The notes: a model not told the origin generated them from the sequence alone. Positions 1 to 8,440 are shown, counted from the stretch's first letter. The stretch: 21,689 bases of DNA from Alistipes sp. (GCA_017561105.1 JAFZDR010000197.1:1-21689), one strand, 5' to 3'. Numbers and translations are program-made.

Positions 1-289
1 GCAGCTCCTTCATCGGAATAAGATCGCACTTTTTGTTACCCGACACCTTTGCTGCAAGCTTCAAATCGACCTCCTTGTCGCCCTGAATTACGCAGACAAA
101 GTGGCCATTGCGATCGCCCTTGAGCACCAAAGTCTTATATACTCGCTCGATAGGTTCGCCGAGTGACTCTGCAACATGGGTTGCCGCGAGGTCGTTTTCA
201 TCCACCTCGTAAGGTATCAACTCGTAGGCAATCTTCGCCTTGTCGAGCAGACGCGCAGCATTGGTCTTATTTATATTCTGCTTAGCCAT
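1..289 (-). CDS. ybaK: YbaK/EbsC-type Cys-tRNA(Pro) deacylase, 3' part cut off by window edge
   Basis: This is the N-terminal ~96 residues of a YbaK/EbsC-family protein; the rest lies outside the window. The family hydrolyses misacylated tRNA, classically Cys-tRNA(Pro), in the cytoplasm as a translation quality-control step. Visible support is the start MAKQNINKTNAARLLDKA, then the segment VYKTLVLKGD. Its lysine matches the conserved family lysine, and it is followed by the FVCVIQGD strand and a DLKLAAKVSG segment, in the usual family order. The start is the ATG read from 289 backwards, with AGGA about 7 nt upstream. It follows uxuA by 48 nt on the same strand and may be the last gene of that run, although its function is unrelated to uronate breakdown. 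A small 6-bp hairpin (303-317) sits in the gap. The family call is firm; substrate specificity cannot be told from this fragment. Confidence 0.85.
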   Translation of the reverse strand, partial: MAKQNINKTNAARLLDKAKIAYELIPYEVDENDLAATHVAESLGEPIERVYKTLVLKGDRNGHFVCVIQGDKEVDLKLAAKVSGNKKCDLIPMKEL

Positions 290-337
290 AATATATCCTG
301 TGTGCCACAGCGTGGCATTTTGTAGATACCTCTTTTT

Positions 338-1522
338 TTACTTCTCGAAGAGTGCCTTTGCGATGCCCATCTCCAAGCCGCGTAACTCTGCCAAGCCGCG
401 CAGGCGACCGATGCAGCTATAGCCCGGATTACTCTTCTTGTGGAGGTCGTCAATCATACGATGTCCGTGGTCCGGACGCATAGGGATTGACACGCCGCGA
501 CGCTGCTGCAACTCCAAGAGTGCCTTCATCACACCATACATATCGACATCGCCCTCGAGGTGGTTCGCCTCGTGGAAGTTGCCATCCGCATCGCGCTCGG
601 TGCTTCGCAGGTGGACAAAGCCCACGCGGTCGCCAAAGCGCTGCATCATATCGGCACAGTCGTTTGCACTGCTCACGCCGAGTGAGCCTGTGCATAAGCA
701 CAAGCCGTTACTCTTGTTAGGTACAGCCTCAATCATCGCCTCGAAATCTTCGGCACAGCTCATAATTCGCGGCAAACCGAGTATCGACATCGGAGGATCG
801 TCGGGGTGGATAACCATCACCACGCCCACCTCATCTGCTACAGGGCAGATCTCGGCGAGGAATGCCACCAAATTGGCACGCAAAACCTCGGGTGTAATAT
901 CCTTATAGCGATCGAGCTCTGCCTGGAACTGCTCCAATGTAAAGCTCTCCTCCGAGCCTGGCAGTCCTGCAATCATATTGCGAACCAAGGTGTCGCGCTC
1001 GGCATCGCTCATCTGCTCGAAGCGAGCCTTGGCCTTGCTCCTCTCCTCCTCGGTGTAGTCGGCCTCGGCACCCGGGCGCTGCAACAAGAAGAGGTCGAAC
1101 GCAACGAATGCCGCACGCTCAAATCGCAGAGCCTGACTTCCATCGGGCATACGATACTCCAGGTCGGTACGAGTCCAATCGAGTACGGGCATAAAGTTAT
1201 AGGTGATAACCTTGATGCCGCATGCTGCCAAATTGCGTATGCTCTGCTTGTAGTTCTCGACATATCGCTCGTAGTCGCCCGTGCGGGTCTTTATGTGCTC
1301 GTGTACGGGTACACTCTCGACTACCGACCAGACAAGTCCCGCCTCCTCGATAATCTGCTTGCGCTTCTCAATCTCCTCGATGGTCCAAACCTCGCCATTT
1401 GGGATGTGGTGCAGCGCATTTACTATACCCGTAGCACCAGCCTGACGAATATCCTGCAACGATACGGGATCGTTCGGGCCATACCATCGCCAGCACTGCT
1501 CGCACTTATATACTTTGCTCAT
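338..1522 (-). CDS. uxuA: Mannonate dehydratase (EC 4.2.1.8)
   Basis: 394 aa, the usual length for UxuA. The family dehydrates D-mannonate to 2-keto-3-deoxy-D-gluconate in cytoplasmic hexuronate catabolism, using a divalent metal in a TIM barrel. The sequence shows the family start with [12 protein letters not shown] (residues 11-22) and [11 protein letters not shown] (31-41). The metal and catalytic-site segments are IHPDDPP (H239), LCLCTGSLG (C277), GFVHLRS (H304) and the signature RPDHGH (349-354). All expected ligands appear present, so it should be active. The start codon is 2 nt after the stop of the SDR gene, so the two are almost certainly co-transcribed and translationally coupled. 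They catalyse consecutive steps, fructuronate to mannonate to KDG. No uronate isomerase, KDG kinase or aldolase is in the window. Confidence 0.97.
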   Translation of the reverse strand: MSKVYKCEQCWRWYGPNDPVSLQDIRQAGATGIVNALHHIPNGEVWTIEEIEKRKQIIEEAGLVWSVVESVPVHEHIKTRTGDYERYVENYKQSIRNLAACGIKVITYNFMPVLDWTRTDLEYRMPDGSQALRFERAAFVAFDLFLLQRPGAEADYTEEERSKAKARFEQMSDAERDTLVRNMIAGLPGSEESFTLEQFQAELDRYKDITPEVLRANLVAFLAEICPVADEVGVVMVIHPDDPPMSILGLPRIMSCAEDFEAMIEAVPNKSNGLCLCTGSLGVSSANDCADMMQRFGDRVGFVHLRSTERDADGNFHEANHLEGDVDMYGVMKALLELQQRRGVSIPMRPDHGHRMIDDLHKKSNPGYSCIGRLRGLAELRGLEMGIAKALFEK

Positions 1523-1524
1523 AT

Positions 1525-2331
1525 TTATACTCCGCTAAAAATACTGAAACCGCCATCTACAGGTAAAACGGTACCGGTGATGAATTTCGATGCGTCGCTG
1601 GCATAGAATACCACCGCGCCGTGCAACTCGTCAGCCTCGCCCAATCGTCCAAACGGCGTAGCGCGTACAACATCCTTGGCACGGTCGCTGAGCGAACCGT
1701 CAGGGTTGGTCATCAGCGTACGGTTCTGCTCTGTGATGAAGAATCCCGGAGCAATGGCATTTACTCTCACACCTTCACCTACCTTCTTCGCCATCTCGAC
1801 AGCCATCCAGCGAGTGAAGTTGTCGATAGCGGCCTTCGATGCCGAATAGCCCACCACGCGAGTTACAACGCTCTGCGCAGTCATCGACGAGATATTGATG
1901 ATCGAGCCCTTTTTCTGCTTTGCCATCTGCTCGCCAAAGATAACTGTTGGGATAACTGTACCCATAAGGTTGAGGTTCATAACACCGTTGAACGCAGCAA
2001 AGTCGATATCGAGGAAGCTCTTGTCGGGCATGATCGTCGCACCCGGCATGTTGCCACCTGCGGCGTTAATCAGCACATCTACGCTGCCCCACTTTGCAAC
2101 AATCGCTTCGCGAGCAGCCACAAGAGCGTCGCGGTCGAGCACATCGGCCTGACAAAAGATTGCCTCGGCACCTATTGCGCTCAACTCTGTAGCCAAAGGC
2201 TCGCCCTTCTCGGGTTTGCGACCAACGATTGCGACATGCACGCCCTGCTCGGCCAAACAACGAGCCATCGAGGCTCCCAAAACTCCGTAGCCACCTGTAA
2301 TTACGGCTACTTTACCTTTAATGTCGAACAT
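1525..2331 (-). CDS. uxuB: SDR-family D-mannonate oxidoreductase (fructuronate reductase)
   Basis: 268 aa, a classical-length short-chain dehydrogenase/reductase. It carries the Rossmann motif TGGYGVLG (12-19), NAAG (89-92), the catalytic serine in INISS (about 148-149) and YSASK with Y162 and K166. The C-terminal segment [12 protein letters not shown] is typical of SDRs. Many Bacteroidota use an SDR enzyme for NAD(P)H-dependent interconversion of D-fructuronate and D-mannonate, instead of the long-chain UxuB of E. coli. The assignment to that activity rests mainly on the 2-nt junction with uxuA and on overall resemblance to Bacteroidota UxuB-type SDRs. SDR substrate cannot be read from motifs alone, so a related sugar acid is the main alternative. 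It lies 23 nt downstream of the S1/P1 nuclease gene. Confidence 0.88.
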   Translation of the reverse strand: MFDIKGKVAVITGGYGVLGASMARCLAEQGVHVAIVGRKPEKGEPLATELSAIGAEAIFCQADVLDRDALVAAREAIVAKWGSVDVLINAAGGNMPGATIMPDKSFLDIDFAAFNGVMNLNLMGTVIPTVIFGEQMAKQKKGSIINISSMTAQSVVTRVVGYSASKAAIDNFTRWMAVEMAKKVGEGVRVNAIAPGFFITEQNRTLMTNPDGSLSDRAKDVVRATPFGRLGEADELHGAVVFYASDASKFITGTVLPVDGGFSIFSGV

Positions 2332-2354
2332 CTATGCTCTGTTTAATCTTTTCT

Positions 2355-3173
2355 CTATTTGAAGACATCGTTCAAAACCGCTGCAAGACGATAACCTGCG
2401 CGTGCAAGTTGCTGCTCGGCAAACTTGATGTCTTCGTTCGACATAGTGCGTGTGATTTTGGTACCTGCAACGCAAGATACGGTCCAACGGCCTCGGCGTG
2501 CGGTATCCTCAGCCCAAGTGTAGACATCACCCTTCGACAACTCCTCGCGCTCACGCTTTGAAGCGCGGTCAACCAAGTGTGCAACATCCTTATAGCCCCA
2601 ATCGTGATAGGTCTTGAGGAGGTGACCATCCCAATATGAGTGGTAGGACATCTCCTTGCCGCGGAAGATTACAGGGTACTGACCCGACGACTGCTCATCC
2701 TCGTAGCGTACATGCTTTGGACAGTGGATATCACCCACGATATGAACGATAAACGCCAACGACACCACGCGTGCCGAGTCGCTCATCTCCTTGTGGTTAT
2801 TCTTCAGATTCTCGATAATTGGCTCGATGCGAAGAAGGCAGTTCTTCACATACTCGGTACCACGACGCTCGCTACGGTAGATTGAGCCGTCGACATTTGC
2901 CTGGAACGAGTGTCCCCATACGGTCATTCGCGGAGTGTTGGTTGCATCGAAGCCCACATCGATAAGGTGCTCCGCGCGGTAGTCATCCGGATAAGATGAG
3001 TAGCTGATAATCGACTTACCATCCAAATACTTGTCAATTGTCTTTTTAGCCTTAGGCGAGAGGTAGCTCTCTGCAATGTAGGCAACTGTTGAGTGGCCAA
3101 GTCGGCCCCAACCATAAGCGGGCGATGATGCTAACAAAATCGCACCTAAAATCAAAAACAGACTCTTTTTCAT
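2355..3173 (-). CDS. Secreted S1/P1-type zinc nuclease
   Basis: 272 aa with a signal peptide (residues 1 to about 21, ending SPAYG) predicted to leave Trp at the mature N terminus, as in fungal P1/S1 nucleases where that Trp's amino group binds zinc. All candidate ligands of the trinuclear zinc site are visible: W22, H27 (WGRLGH), an Asp in YPDD (63/64), H88 (WGHS), H144 and D148 and H154 (HIVGDIHCPKH), and H178 and D182 (HSYWD). The family cleaves single-stranded DNA and RNA and removes 3' phosphates. The likely role is periplasmic or extracellular nucleic-acid scavenging, though phospholipase C-like relatives share the fold. It lies between a secreted FAD oxidoreductase gene (26-nt gap) and uxuB (23-nt gap) on the same strand, so it probably belongs to the same transcript even though no shared pathway is obvious. 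Confidence 0.92.
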   Translation of the reverse strand: MKKSLFLILGAILLASSPAYGWGRLGHSTVAYIAESYLSPKAKKTIDKYLDGKSIISYSSYPDDYRAEHLIDVGFDATNTPRMTVWGHSFQANVDGSIYRSERRGTEYVKNCLLRIEPIIENLKNNHKEMSDSARVVSLAFIVHIVGDIHCPKHVRYEDEQSSGQYPVIFRGKEMSYHSYWDGHLLKTYHDWGYKDVAHLVDRASKREREELSKGDVYTWAEDTARRGRWTVSCVAGTKITRTMSNEDIKFAEQQLARAGYRLAAVLNDVFK

Positions 3174-3199
3174 ACTCTTTTTATGTTAGTTGTTTACTA

Positions 3200-5176
3200 T
3201 TATTTGCGCTTGATAAAGAGCAATCCGTCGGCATACGAATGGAACTTGCTCTTTGGCATTGTGATCTTAACTTCGCCCTTGGTATTTGGCTTGAAGTTGA
3301 AGCGGCCGAGGCTGATCCACTCGCCCGAAGTCTGACCTACAAGCTTAATGCTGCGAAGGTCTATATCCTTGGTAACGAGCTGCTTGCCAACTTTAGCCTC
3401 GATCTTTACACGCTTGTTAATCTTGCCCTTAAGGCGCTGATACGAGTAGATCTCCCACTCGCCCTTCAAGCCCTTTGGAAGGGTGTAGGTTATAGAGCTC
3501 TCGTCTGTACCGCCAAGGCGTACCAAGTAGGTACGGCCATAGCCACGATTACCTGTCTTGCGAATCCAGTCGCTACCGAGCTTTACATACTCCGAGTTGT
3601 CGTCAACGATAATATCAGGTGTCGAACCATCGAGGTATGGATCGCGCTCAAAGAGGCGGTTTATCTCCTGGCTGTTAACATCTTGTACCGCCTTGCCCTT
3701 AGCGAGCTTTGTGGCGATAGCTGCCGCCTGGCCGAGAACCATAAATACAGGCTCCATGCGGATTGATCCGAATGCGATGTGGCTTGCCGAAAGACATACC
3801 GGCACCAAGAGGTTGTCGCACTCGTTGCGCTTTGGAGTGATTGCACGATAAGAGATAGGGTATGGGCCTGCGGTGTGCTCCTCGACATTACCCTCGTTCT
3901 TCACCATCTTGACGCCATTTTTCTCCACCACTACGCGCTTGCAGTTGTGCGAATCCATATTGTAGGCTGCGTAGGCAATACCGTCATCAACGGTAACCTT
4001 GTGGTCGCAGTCGTGCTGTGTGCAGACATACTCACCAACCATGCGTCGCGCCTCGCGGATGTAGAGCTGTGGCGAGAAGTGGTTGTTGTCGAGGTACTCA
4101 TCCTTCGGATAGCCCCAACGAAGCATCTCCTTGCGGATACTCTCGGGTACGCGCTCGTCGTGTCCTACGAAGTAGAGCAAGCCCTTGGTATAATCCTCAT
4201 GTGCCTTTACAATCTTTGCACGCTCCTCGTACGAAGCCTCCGGGTAGTTCCAGTTGCAACCAATCATATCGGTAGAGAATCCGCCACGATTGTTTACATC
4301 GGTCTTGCGATTAGGCATACGGCTCCAAATAAAGTAGTTTGCAAGCTTTGTCTTCTCGGGTTGTGCCTCCATAAGGCGGATAAGCAACTCATACTGTGAA
4401 GGATCGTAGTTGTCGGGCTTGGTGATAGGCACCAAATTCTTAGGGTTGTCGGTCAAGCACAAACGGAAGTTGTAGGCTTGTACAAGCTTGTCGCCCTTGC
4501 CTATGCCGTTGCAATCCATATCCTGAATGTGTGGCAGCAGACCGCTTGCAGGGTTGCCCTTCTCGACATACGGATCTACGCCGTCAGGGAATTGGTGGTT
4601 GCGCTTGTGGAAATACTCGCCACTCCACTTCTCGCCATACACCGAGTTGTCCTCGCGACCAACAAAGTAGCTAACCTTTGCTGCGGCCATCAAGTCGCCC
4701 TCGTATGTGGCGTCGATAAAGTAGTCGGCCTCGATCTTCAAACTGCCACTCTTGCCTGTAAAGCTTGCGCCTACGATATGGTTGTCGCTCTTCTCCACCT
4801 TGTCGAGGTAGTTGCCCTTGTAGAGAGTTATATTCTTATGCTCGGCATACTTCTCTATGATTGTGAGAGCAGCCGAAGGCTCGAATGTCCACGACTCGAG
4901 GCGACCATAGTGCTCGCCAAGAGCGCGATAGAACTGCTTTGCGATACCCATAACGACCTGCTTGTTGCCGATGTCGGTCTGACCAAGACCTCCGGTTGTA
5001 AGGCCGCCCAAACGCTCCTCGGGGCATACGAGTGCTACCTTCATATCGAGCTGCGCAGCCGAATATGCCGCTACAACGCCCGCCGAGGTGCCACCATAGA
5101 TACACAAGTCGTATTTCTGTGCCATTGCCGAAACGGAAATGATCACCGACAAGATAGTTACAAGATACTTTTTCAT
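3200..5176 (-). CDS. Secreted FAD-dependent oxidoreductase with C-terminal golvesin/xanthan-lyase-like domain
   Basis: 658 aa. Residues 1-20 form a signal peptide ending AMAQ. A dinucleotide-binding start YGGTSAGVVAAYSAA follows (about 27-41), a GxxxxG variant typical of the FAD_oxidored (PF12831) group, and then ERLGGLTTGGLGQTD. The segment YFIDATYEGDLMAAAKVSYFVGRE matches the characteristic DATYEGDLM motif of these proteins. The last ~130 residues, starting near EYVKLGSDWIRKTGNRGYG, look like the beta-rich domain seen at the end of proteins often annotated as putative xanthan lyase. That label does not establish lyase activity, and the substrate is unknown; a periplasmic sugar or polysaccharide-derived compound is a reasonable guess. 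It is the first gene of the minus-strand run, with a good promoter 32-62 nt upstream. The start ATG is the only one that gives the signal peptide. Confidence 0.85.
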   Translation of the reverse strand: MKKYLVTILSVIISVSAMAQKYDLCIYGGTSAGVVAAYSAAQLDMKVALVCPEERLGGLTTGGLGQTDIGNKQVVMGIAKQFYRALGEHYGRLESWTFEPSAALTIIEKYAEHKNITLYKGNYLDKVEKSDNHIVGASFTGKSGSLKIEADYFIDATYEGDLMAAAKVSYFVGREDNSVYGEKWSGEYFHKRNHQFPDGVDPYVEKGNPASGLLPHIQDMDCNGIGKGDKLVQAYNFRLCLTDNPKNLVPITKPDNYDPSQYELLIRLMEAQPEKTKLANYFIWSRMPNRKTDVNNRGGFSTDMIGCNWNYPEASYEERAKIVKAHEDYTKGLLYFVGHDERVPESIRKEMLRWGYPKDEYLDNNHFSPQLYIREARRMVGEYVCTQHDCDHKVTVDDGIAYAAYNMDSHNCKRVVVEKNGVKMVKNEGNVEEHTAGPYPISYRAITPKRNECDNLLVPVCLSASHIAFGSIRMEPVFMVLGQAAAIATKLAKGKAVQDVNSQEINRLFERDPYLDGSTPDIIVDDNSEYVKLGSDWIRKTGNRGYGRTYLVRLGGTDESSITYTLPKGLKGEWEIYSYQRLKGKINKRVKIEAKVGKQLVTKDIDLRSIKLVGQTSGEWISLGRFNFKPNTKGEVKITMPKSKFHSYADGLLFIKRK

Positions 5177-5207
5177 TATTTCTGTGTTGTTAGAGATTTA
5201 TATATAG

Positions 5208-5238
5208 CAAAGGTAGCTAATTAAAAGCTATTTTCAAA
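5208..5238 (-). promoter_or_regulatory. Bacteroidota-type promoter for the minus-strand FAD-oxidoreductase/uxu run
   Basis: Read on the minus strand: TTTG (5238-5235), a 19-nt spacer, then TACCTTTG (5215-5208). This is an exact match to the -33 TTTG / -7 TAnnTTTG pattern of the Bacteroidota primary sigma factor. Transcription would start near 5201, giving a leader of about 25 nt before the ATG at 5176. It is the only good promoter seen for the five-gene run. Confidence 0.8.
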
Positions 5239-5280
5239 ATATAATTATGTGTAGGACGCCTTGAAAACTGCAAAAATGAT

Positions 5281-5296
5281 TAGGTATAAATACCTA
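5281..5296. promoter_or_regulatory. Perfect 7+7 palindrome between divergent promoters (candidate operator)
   Basis: TAGGTAT-AA-ATACCTA: two perfect 7-bp arms with a 2-bp centre, in the 5216-5396 region between the two divergent promoters. It lies 22 nt upstream of the -33 element of the rightward promoter and about 43 nt from the -33 element of the leftward one. That position suits a regulator acting on either side. No regulator gene is nearby, so its identity is unknown. Confidence 0.45.
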
Positions 5297-5318
5297 TTTA
5301 CACGCCAAAATGGCTGTT

Positions 5319-5353
5319 TTTGTGCTAAGATAGAACTTTTTTATCTATATTTG
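5319..5353 (+). promoter_or_regulatory. Promoter for the DUF819 / outer membrane protein pair
   Basis: TTTG (5319-5322) and TATATTTG (5346-5353) match the -33 and -7 elements, with a 23-nt spacer that is slightly longer than ideal. Transcription would start near 5360, about 37 nt before the ATG at 5397. No Shine-Dalgarno is evident, which is common in this phylum. Confidence 0.6.
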
Positions 5354-5396
5354 CTCGCGTAAATATGGCGAAAGAGCCCGAAATTACAATCGTATT

Positions 5397-6614
5397 ATGC
5401 TATTATCAGTATTCAACTATGTTTGGCTTGTAGCATTGTTCTGCCTCGTTCCTGCAGGAGTGTTGTGGTTGTGCCGCAAGTATCCTATCCTCGACAAAAT
5501 CGGCCCTGTAATGATTCTCTACGCTATCGGTTTGGTGATTGCAAACATCCCTATGCCGGCTGAGATCGTGAAATTGCAAGGTATCATTCCAACCATCATG
5601 ATACCGTTGGCTATTCCGATGATGTTGTTTGGTTGCACCTTCAAGACCAGCGAGATTTCGCTTCAGGCTCGAATAATTGCCAGCGGTGTGATATCAGTAT
5701 CTTTGGCTGTCGTAGGTGGCTACCTTCTCTTTGGCAAGGACCTTCCTCAGGGCGCTGAGATTGGCGGTATGTTGGCCGGAAAGTGCACCGGAGGTACACT
5801 CAATGCTGTAGCTTTGAAGGAGAGCCTTCACATCGACAATCTGACCTATCTATCGATTACGATATACGATATTATCATCTGCTTCCTCTACTTCGTATTC
5901 CTCTTGGGTGGCGGTATTCGCCTTTTCCGCTGGCTCTATGGCGAGAAGACCAGACTTAACATCTCGGAGGAGGATGCAGCCGAGATTAAGCGCGAGATGG
6001 CAGCCGTAAAGGAGAATCCATATAAGGGTCTTAACTCAAAAAAGGGCTACACCCAGATGGGTAAAATCCTCTGCCTGACTATCTTCGTAGTTGTCGTATC
6101 GTTCGGTTTGGCCTACCTTGTAGGTTGGTTGGCCGGTGCCGATCTGGCAAACTTTATGAACGAGAAGAAGGGCGGTTGGTTTATGGCTCCGTTTATCCTT
6201 GCAATCACAACTTTGGGTATCGGATTTTCGTTCTGGAAACCTGTTCGTAAGCTCCATCGCAGCTACGACCTCGGAATGTATCTCATCTACATCTTCTCGT
6301 TGGCTATTGCGTCGATGGCAGACCTCTCGAACCTGAGGATTATGGAGAATCTCCACATTATCGCATTCCTTTCATTCGCAATTTTTGTATCGTTGTTTAT
6401 TCACGCTATCATATGCCGTTTCCTGAAGGTCAATGCCGATTCGATGGTTATCTCGTCGGTGGCATTTATCAACTCGCCGCCATTTGTGCCTATGATTTCG
6501 AATGCTATGAAGAATCGTGCGGCATTAGTTACAGGTATCAGCTCGGGACTTATCGGATATGCCGTCGGCAACTACCTTGGCATCCTGATAGCGAAGCTAT
6601 TACATTTACTCTAA
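5397..6614 (+). CDS. DUF819 family integral membrane protein
   Basis: 405 aa with about ten hydrophobic spans across the protein, for example near residues 5-25, 36-54, 62-80, 89-112, 150-172, 220-243, 258-275, 290-308, 315-340 and 375-400. The segment GGMLAGKCTGGTLNAVALKESL (about 123-144) corresponds to the Gly-rich TGGTxN motif of DUF819 (YjcL-like) proteins, and another Gly-rich re-entrant-like segment occurs near the C terminus. The polar stretch at about 188-218 is probably a cytoplasmic loop joining two halves. The family is thought to be made of inner-membrane carriers, but I know of no firm substrate. It is the first gene of a pair, 12 nt ahead of an outer membrane beta-barrel gene, and is divergent from the uxu run. 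Transport of a uronate-related compound is possible but is only context inference. Confidence 0.88.
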   Translation: MLLSVFNYVWLVALFCLVPAGVLWLCRKYPILDKIGPVMILYAIGLVIANIPMPAEIVKLQGIIPTIMIPLAIPMMLFGCTFKTSEISLQARIIASGVISVSLAVVGGYLLFGKDLPQGAEIGGMLAGKCTGGTLNAVALKESLHIDNLTYLSITIYDIIICFLYFVFLLGGGIRLFRWLYGEKTRLNISEEDAAEIKREMAAVKENPYKGLNSKKGYTQMGKILCLTIFVVVVSFGLAYLVGWLAGADLANFMNEKKGGWFMAPFILAITTLGIGFSFWKPVRKLHRSYDLGMYLIYIFSLAIASMADLSNLRIMENLHIIAFLSFAIFVSLFIHAIICRFLKVNADSMVISSVAFINSPPFVPMISNAMKNRAALVTGISSGLIGYAVGNYLGILIAKLLHLL

Positions 6615-6626
6615 AACGGAACAATT

Positions 6627-8102
6627 ATGCGTAAATTTTTCGCTTTGACATTTGCAGCCGTGATGTTGGTATCATTCAACGCATCGGCCGAACCAAAAAA
6701 GGAACAGAAGGATAACACCGAGGCTGTAGCGGCCGACGCCAAGAAGCAGACCGTAAAGAAGGGTTGGAACTTTGCGCCATTCCCATCGATAGGCTACAAC
6801 AGCGACACCGGTTTCCAGATTGGTGCATTGTGCGAGATCTTCGACTACGGTGATGGCTCAACCTATCCGGGCTACCGCCACAAGTTCAATGTCGATTTGT
6901 CGTGGACCACAAAGGATCAGGTTAAGCTCCACTTCTTCTACGACTCCAAATACCTTATCCCGAAGGTGCGTTTGACATTTGCTGCAACATATATCCTTGC
7001 TCAGATGTATCCGTTTATGGGCTTCAATGGTAGCGCTTCGCCATATTACGAGCACTTTGCAAGTGGCAAGAAGCAGGAGAATCGTGTGGCAATGTACAAT
7101 ATTAAGCGCAATATGATGCGTGTAATGGCGGACTTCCAAGGCGATATCACCTCGAATAAGTTCCGTTGGGCTGCAGGTATCTCGTACTGGTGGTACGATA
7201 TCCAGGATATCACCCTCAAGAAGAAGGGTGCACCTGCCTACGATACCACTCCGAATGACTATCTGACAGGACAGGATGTTGGATATGCGTCGTTGTGGCA
7301 GCTCTATAAGGCTGCAGGCCTTATCAAGGCCAACGAGGCTAATGGTGGCCACCACCTCGAGTTGAAAGCGGGTTTGGTTTACGATAGCCGCGAGCACGAG
7401 GCTGATCCTTCGCGCGGTATCTGGGCTGAGGTTTATGCTTATGGCTCACCCGATATCCTCAATGGTCGTGGCAAGAATGGCTACAACTACCTCAAGTTGG
7501 CAGCTCACTTCCGCCAATATGTGCCACTCTGGAAGGATAAGATTGTATTCGCTTACCACCTCGCTTATCAGGGTAAGTTGGCCGGTAATGCGCCATATTA
7601 CACCTTGCAGAATATCAACACTCTCTACCTCCGCCAGATTATCTCGGATGGTTTGGGAAGTATCAACACCGTGCGTGGCGTACCATACAACAGTGTGATT
7701 GGCGATGGCTATGCATGGGCAAATGTCGAGATGCGATTTAAGATTGTATCGTTCCGCTTTATAAAGCAGAACTTCTACCTCGCAACCAACCCATTCTTCG
7801 ATATGGGCGCGTGCGTACAACCTTATCGCTTGGATGAGATGAAGTCGGTACTCACAAACAACGAGTTTACTCAGGCCGAGAAGAATCTTATCTATACAGG
7901 CCAGAAGGAGAAGCTGCACATGAGTGCAGGTGTAGGTCTTAAGTTGGCTATGAACCGCAACTTTATCCTCTCTGCCGAGGTTGCTGTGCCACTCAACACA
8001 ACGGTTTATACCAATACCAACCTGAATGTTCCGGTTGATCAGCTTGTAACAAAGAAGTCGTATAAGCCGGGTGTGAATATCGGTTTGAACTACATCTTCT
8101 AA
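6627..8102 (+). CDS. BamA/surface-antigen-like outer membrane beta-barrel protein
   Basis: 491 aa. A signal peptide (about 1-21, ending ASA) precedes a short Lys/Glu-rich linker (22-45). The rest has the alternating pattern of a beta-barrel, beginning WNFAPFPSIGYNSDTGFQIGAL, where the N-S-D-x-G-F-Q pattern resembles Omp85/surface-antigen (PF01103-like) barrels of Bacteroidota. The protein ends in NYIF, with a terminal aromatic residue as expected for a BAM substrate. It has no room for POTRA repeats, so it is a barrel-only relative and not the essential BamA. It follows the DUF819 gene by 12 nt and probably shares its promoter; an inner plus outer membrane pair suggests joint transport or envelope function. 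A strong terminator lies about 20 nt after the stop. Confidence 0.8.
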   Translation: MRKFFALTFAAVMLVSFNASAEPKKEQKDNTEAVAADAKKQTVKKGWNFAPFPSIGYNSDTGFQIGALCEIFDYGDGSTYPGYRHKFNVDLSWTTKDQVKLHFFYDSKYLIPKVRLTFAATYILAQMYPFMGFNGSASPYYEHFASGKKQENRVAMYNIKRNMMRVMADFQGDITSNKFRWAAGISYWWYDIQDITLKKKGAPAYDTTPNDYLTGQDVGYASLWQLYKAAGLIKANEANGGHHLELKAGLVYDSREHEADPSRGIWAEVYAYGSPDILNGRGKNGYNYLKLAAHFRQYVPLWKDKIVFAYHLAYQGKLAGNAPYYTLQNINTLYLRQIISDGLGSINTVRGVPYNSVIGDGYAWANVEMRFKIVSFRFIKQNFYLATNPFFDMGACVQPYRLDEMKSVLTNNEFTQAEKNLIYTGQKEKLHMSAGVGLKLAMNRNFILSAEVAVPLNTTVYTNTNLNVPVDQLVTKKSYKPGVNIGLNYIF

Positions 8103-8121
8103 ATAGGGGTTACAACCACAA

Positions 8122-8160
8122 CGAGCCTGCTAAATATGCGTTTAGCAGGCTCGCTTTATT
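8122..8160 (+). terminator. Rho-independent terminator after the beta-barrel gene
   Basis: Perfect 13-bp stem: left arm 8122-8134, loop TATGCG (8135-8140), right arm 8141-8153, followed by CTTTATTTATA. It ends the DUF819/beta-barrel transcript. Confidence 0.9.
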
Positions 8161-8200
8161 TATATATTATTTGTATTTAAATTCTTTACTTACTACATCC

Positions 8201-8399
8201 ATGGGACTCGAACGGTGGCAGAAGCCGAGAGCAGAGCGAAGAGAAGGCTGTTGCAATCGGAGATTGTTGTCTTTGGCTGATGTAGGCTGAAAATTTATTT
8301 TCAAAGAGATTCATCAGCTAAAGACAATAATTTGCGACAGCAAACAACAGCCGAAAGTAGACAACTTTGCCGAGGCGTAACAAGCTGACCGAGTGCCTT
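8201..8399. repeat. Long imperfect inverted repeat (~200 nt) between the beta-barrel gene and tRNA-Leu
   Basis: The 8161-8440 interval holds no gene. Its core is an imperfect hairpin. A 20-nt arm at 8263-8282 pairs with 8312-8331; the only two departures from Watson-Crick pairing are G-U pairs if read as plus-strand RNA. The inner stem TGAAAAT (8288-8294) pairs with ATTTTCA (8297-8303), and GGCTGTTG (8246-8253) pairs with CAACAGCC (8345-8352). At the outer end ATGGGACTCG (8201-8210) pairs with CGAGTGCCTT (8390-8399) except at two positions. The outer ends resemble the 3' part of the adjacent tRNA-Leu. Role unknown. Confidence 0.6.
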
Positions 8400-8401
8400 T
8401 A

Positions 8402-8436
8402 TCAAACGAAACAAGCGACCCGAATAGGTCGCTTGT
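8402..8436 (-). terminator. Terminator of tRNA-Leu
   Basis: Perfect 10-bp stem ACAAGCGACC (8411-8420) with GGTCGCTTGT (8427-8436) and a 6-nt loop. Read on the minus strand it begins 4 nt after the tRNA 3' end and is followed by the T-rich TTCGTTTGAT. Confidence 0.8.
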
Positions 8437-8440
8437 GAAG

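Noticed and set aside
806..1606. 266-codon open frame on the plus strand opposite uxuA
   Set aside because: Antisense to a complete UxuA; no domain features. Long antisense frames are expected at this base composition.
3779..4399. Long open frame opposite the FAD oxidoreductase
   Set aside because: Antisense shadow of a conserved coding sequence, with no start context or motif.
8202..8212. Attachment site of an integrated element at tRNA-Leu
   Set aside because: The similarity to the tRNA 3' part is short, and there is no integrase or phage-like gene; only the inverted repeat was reported.
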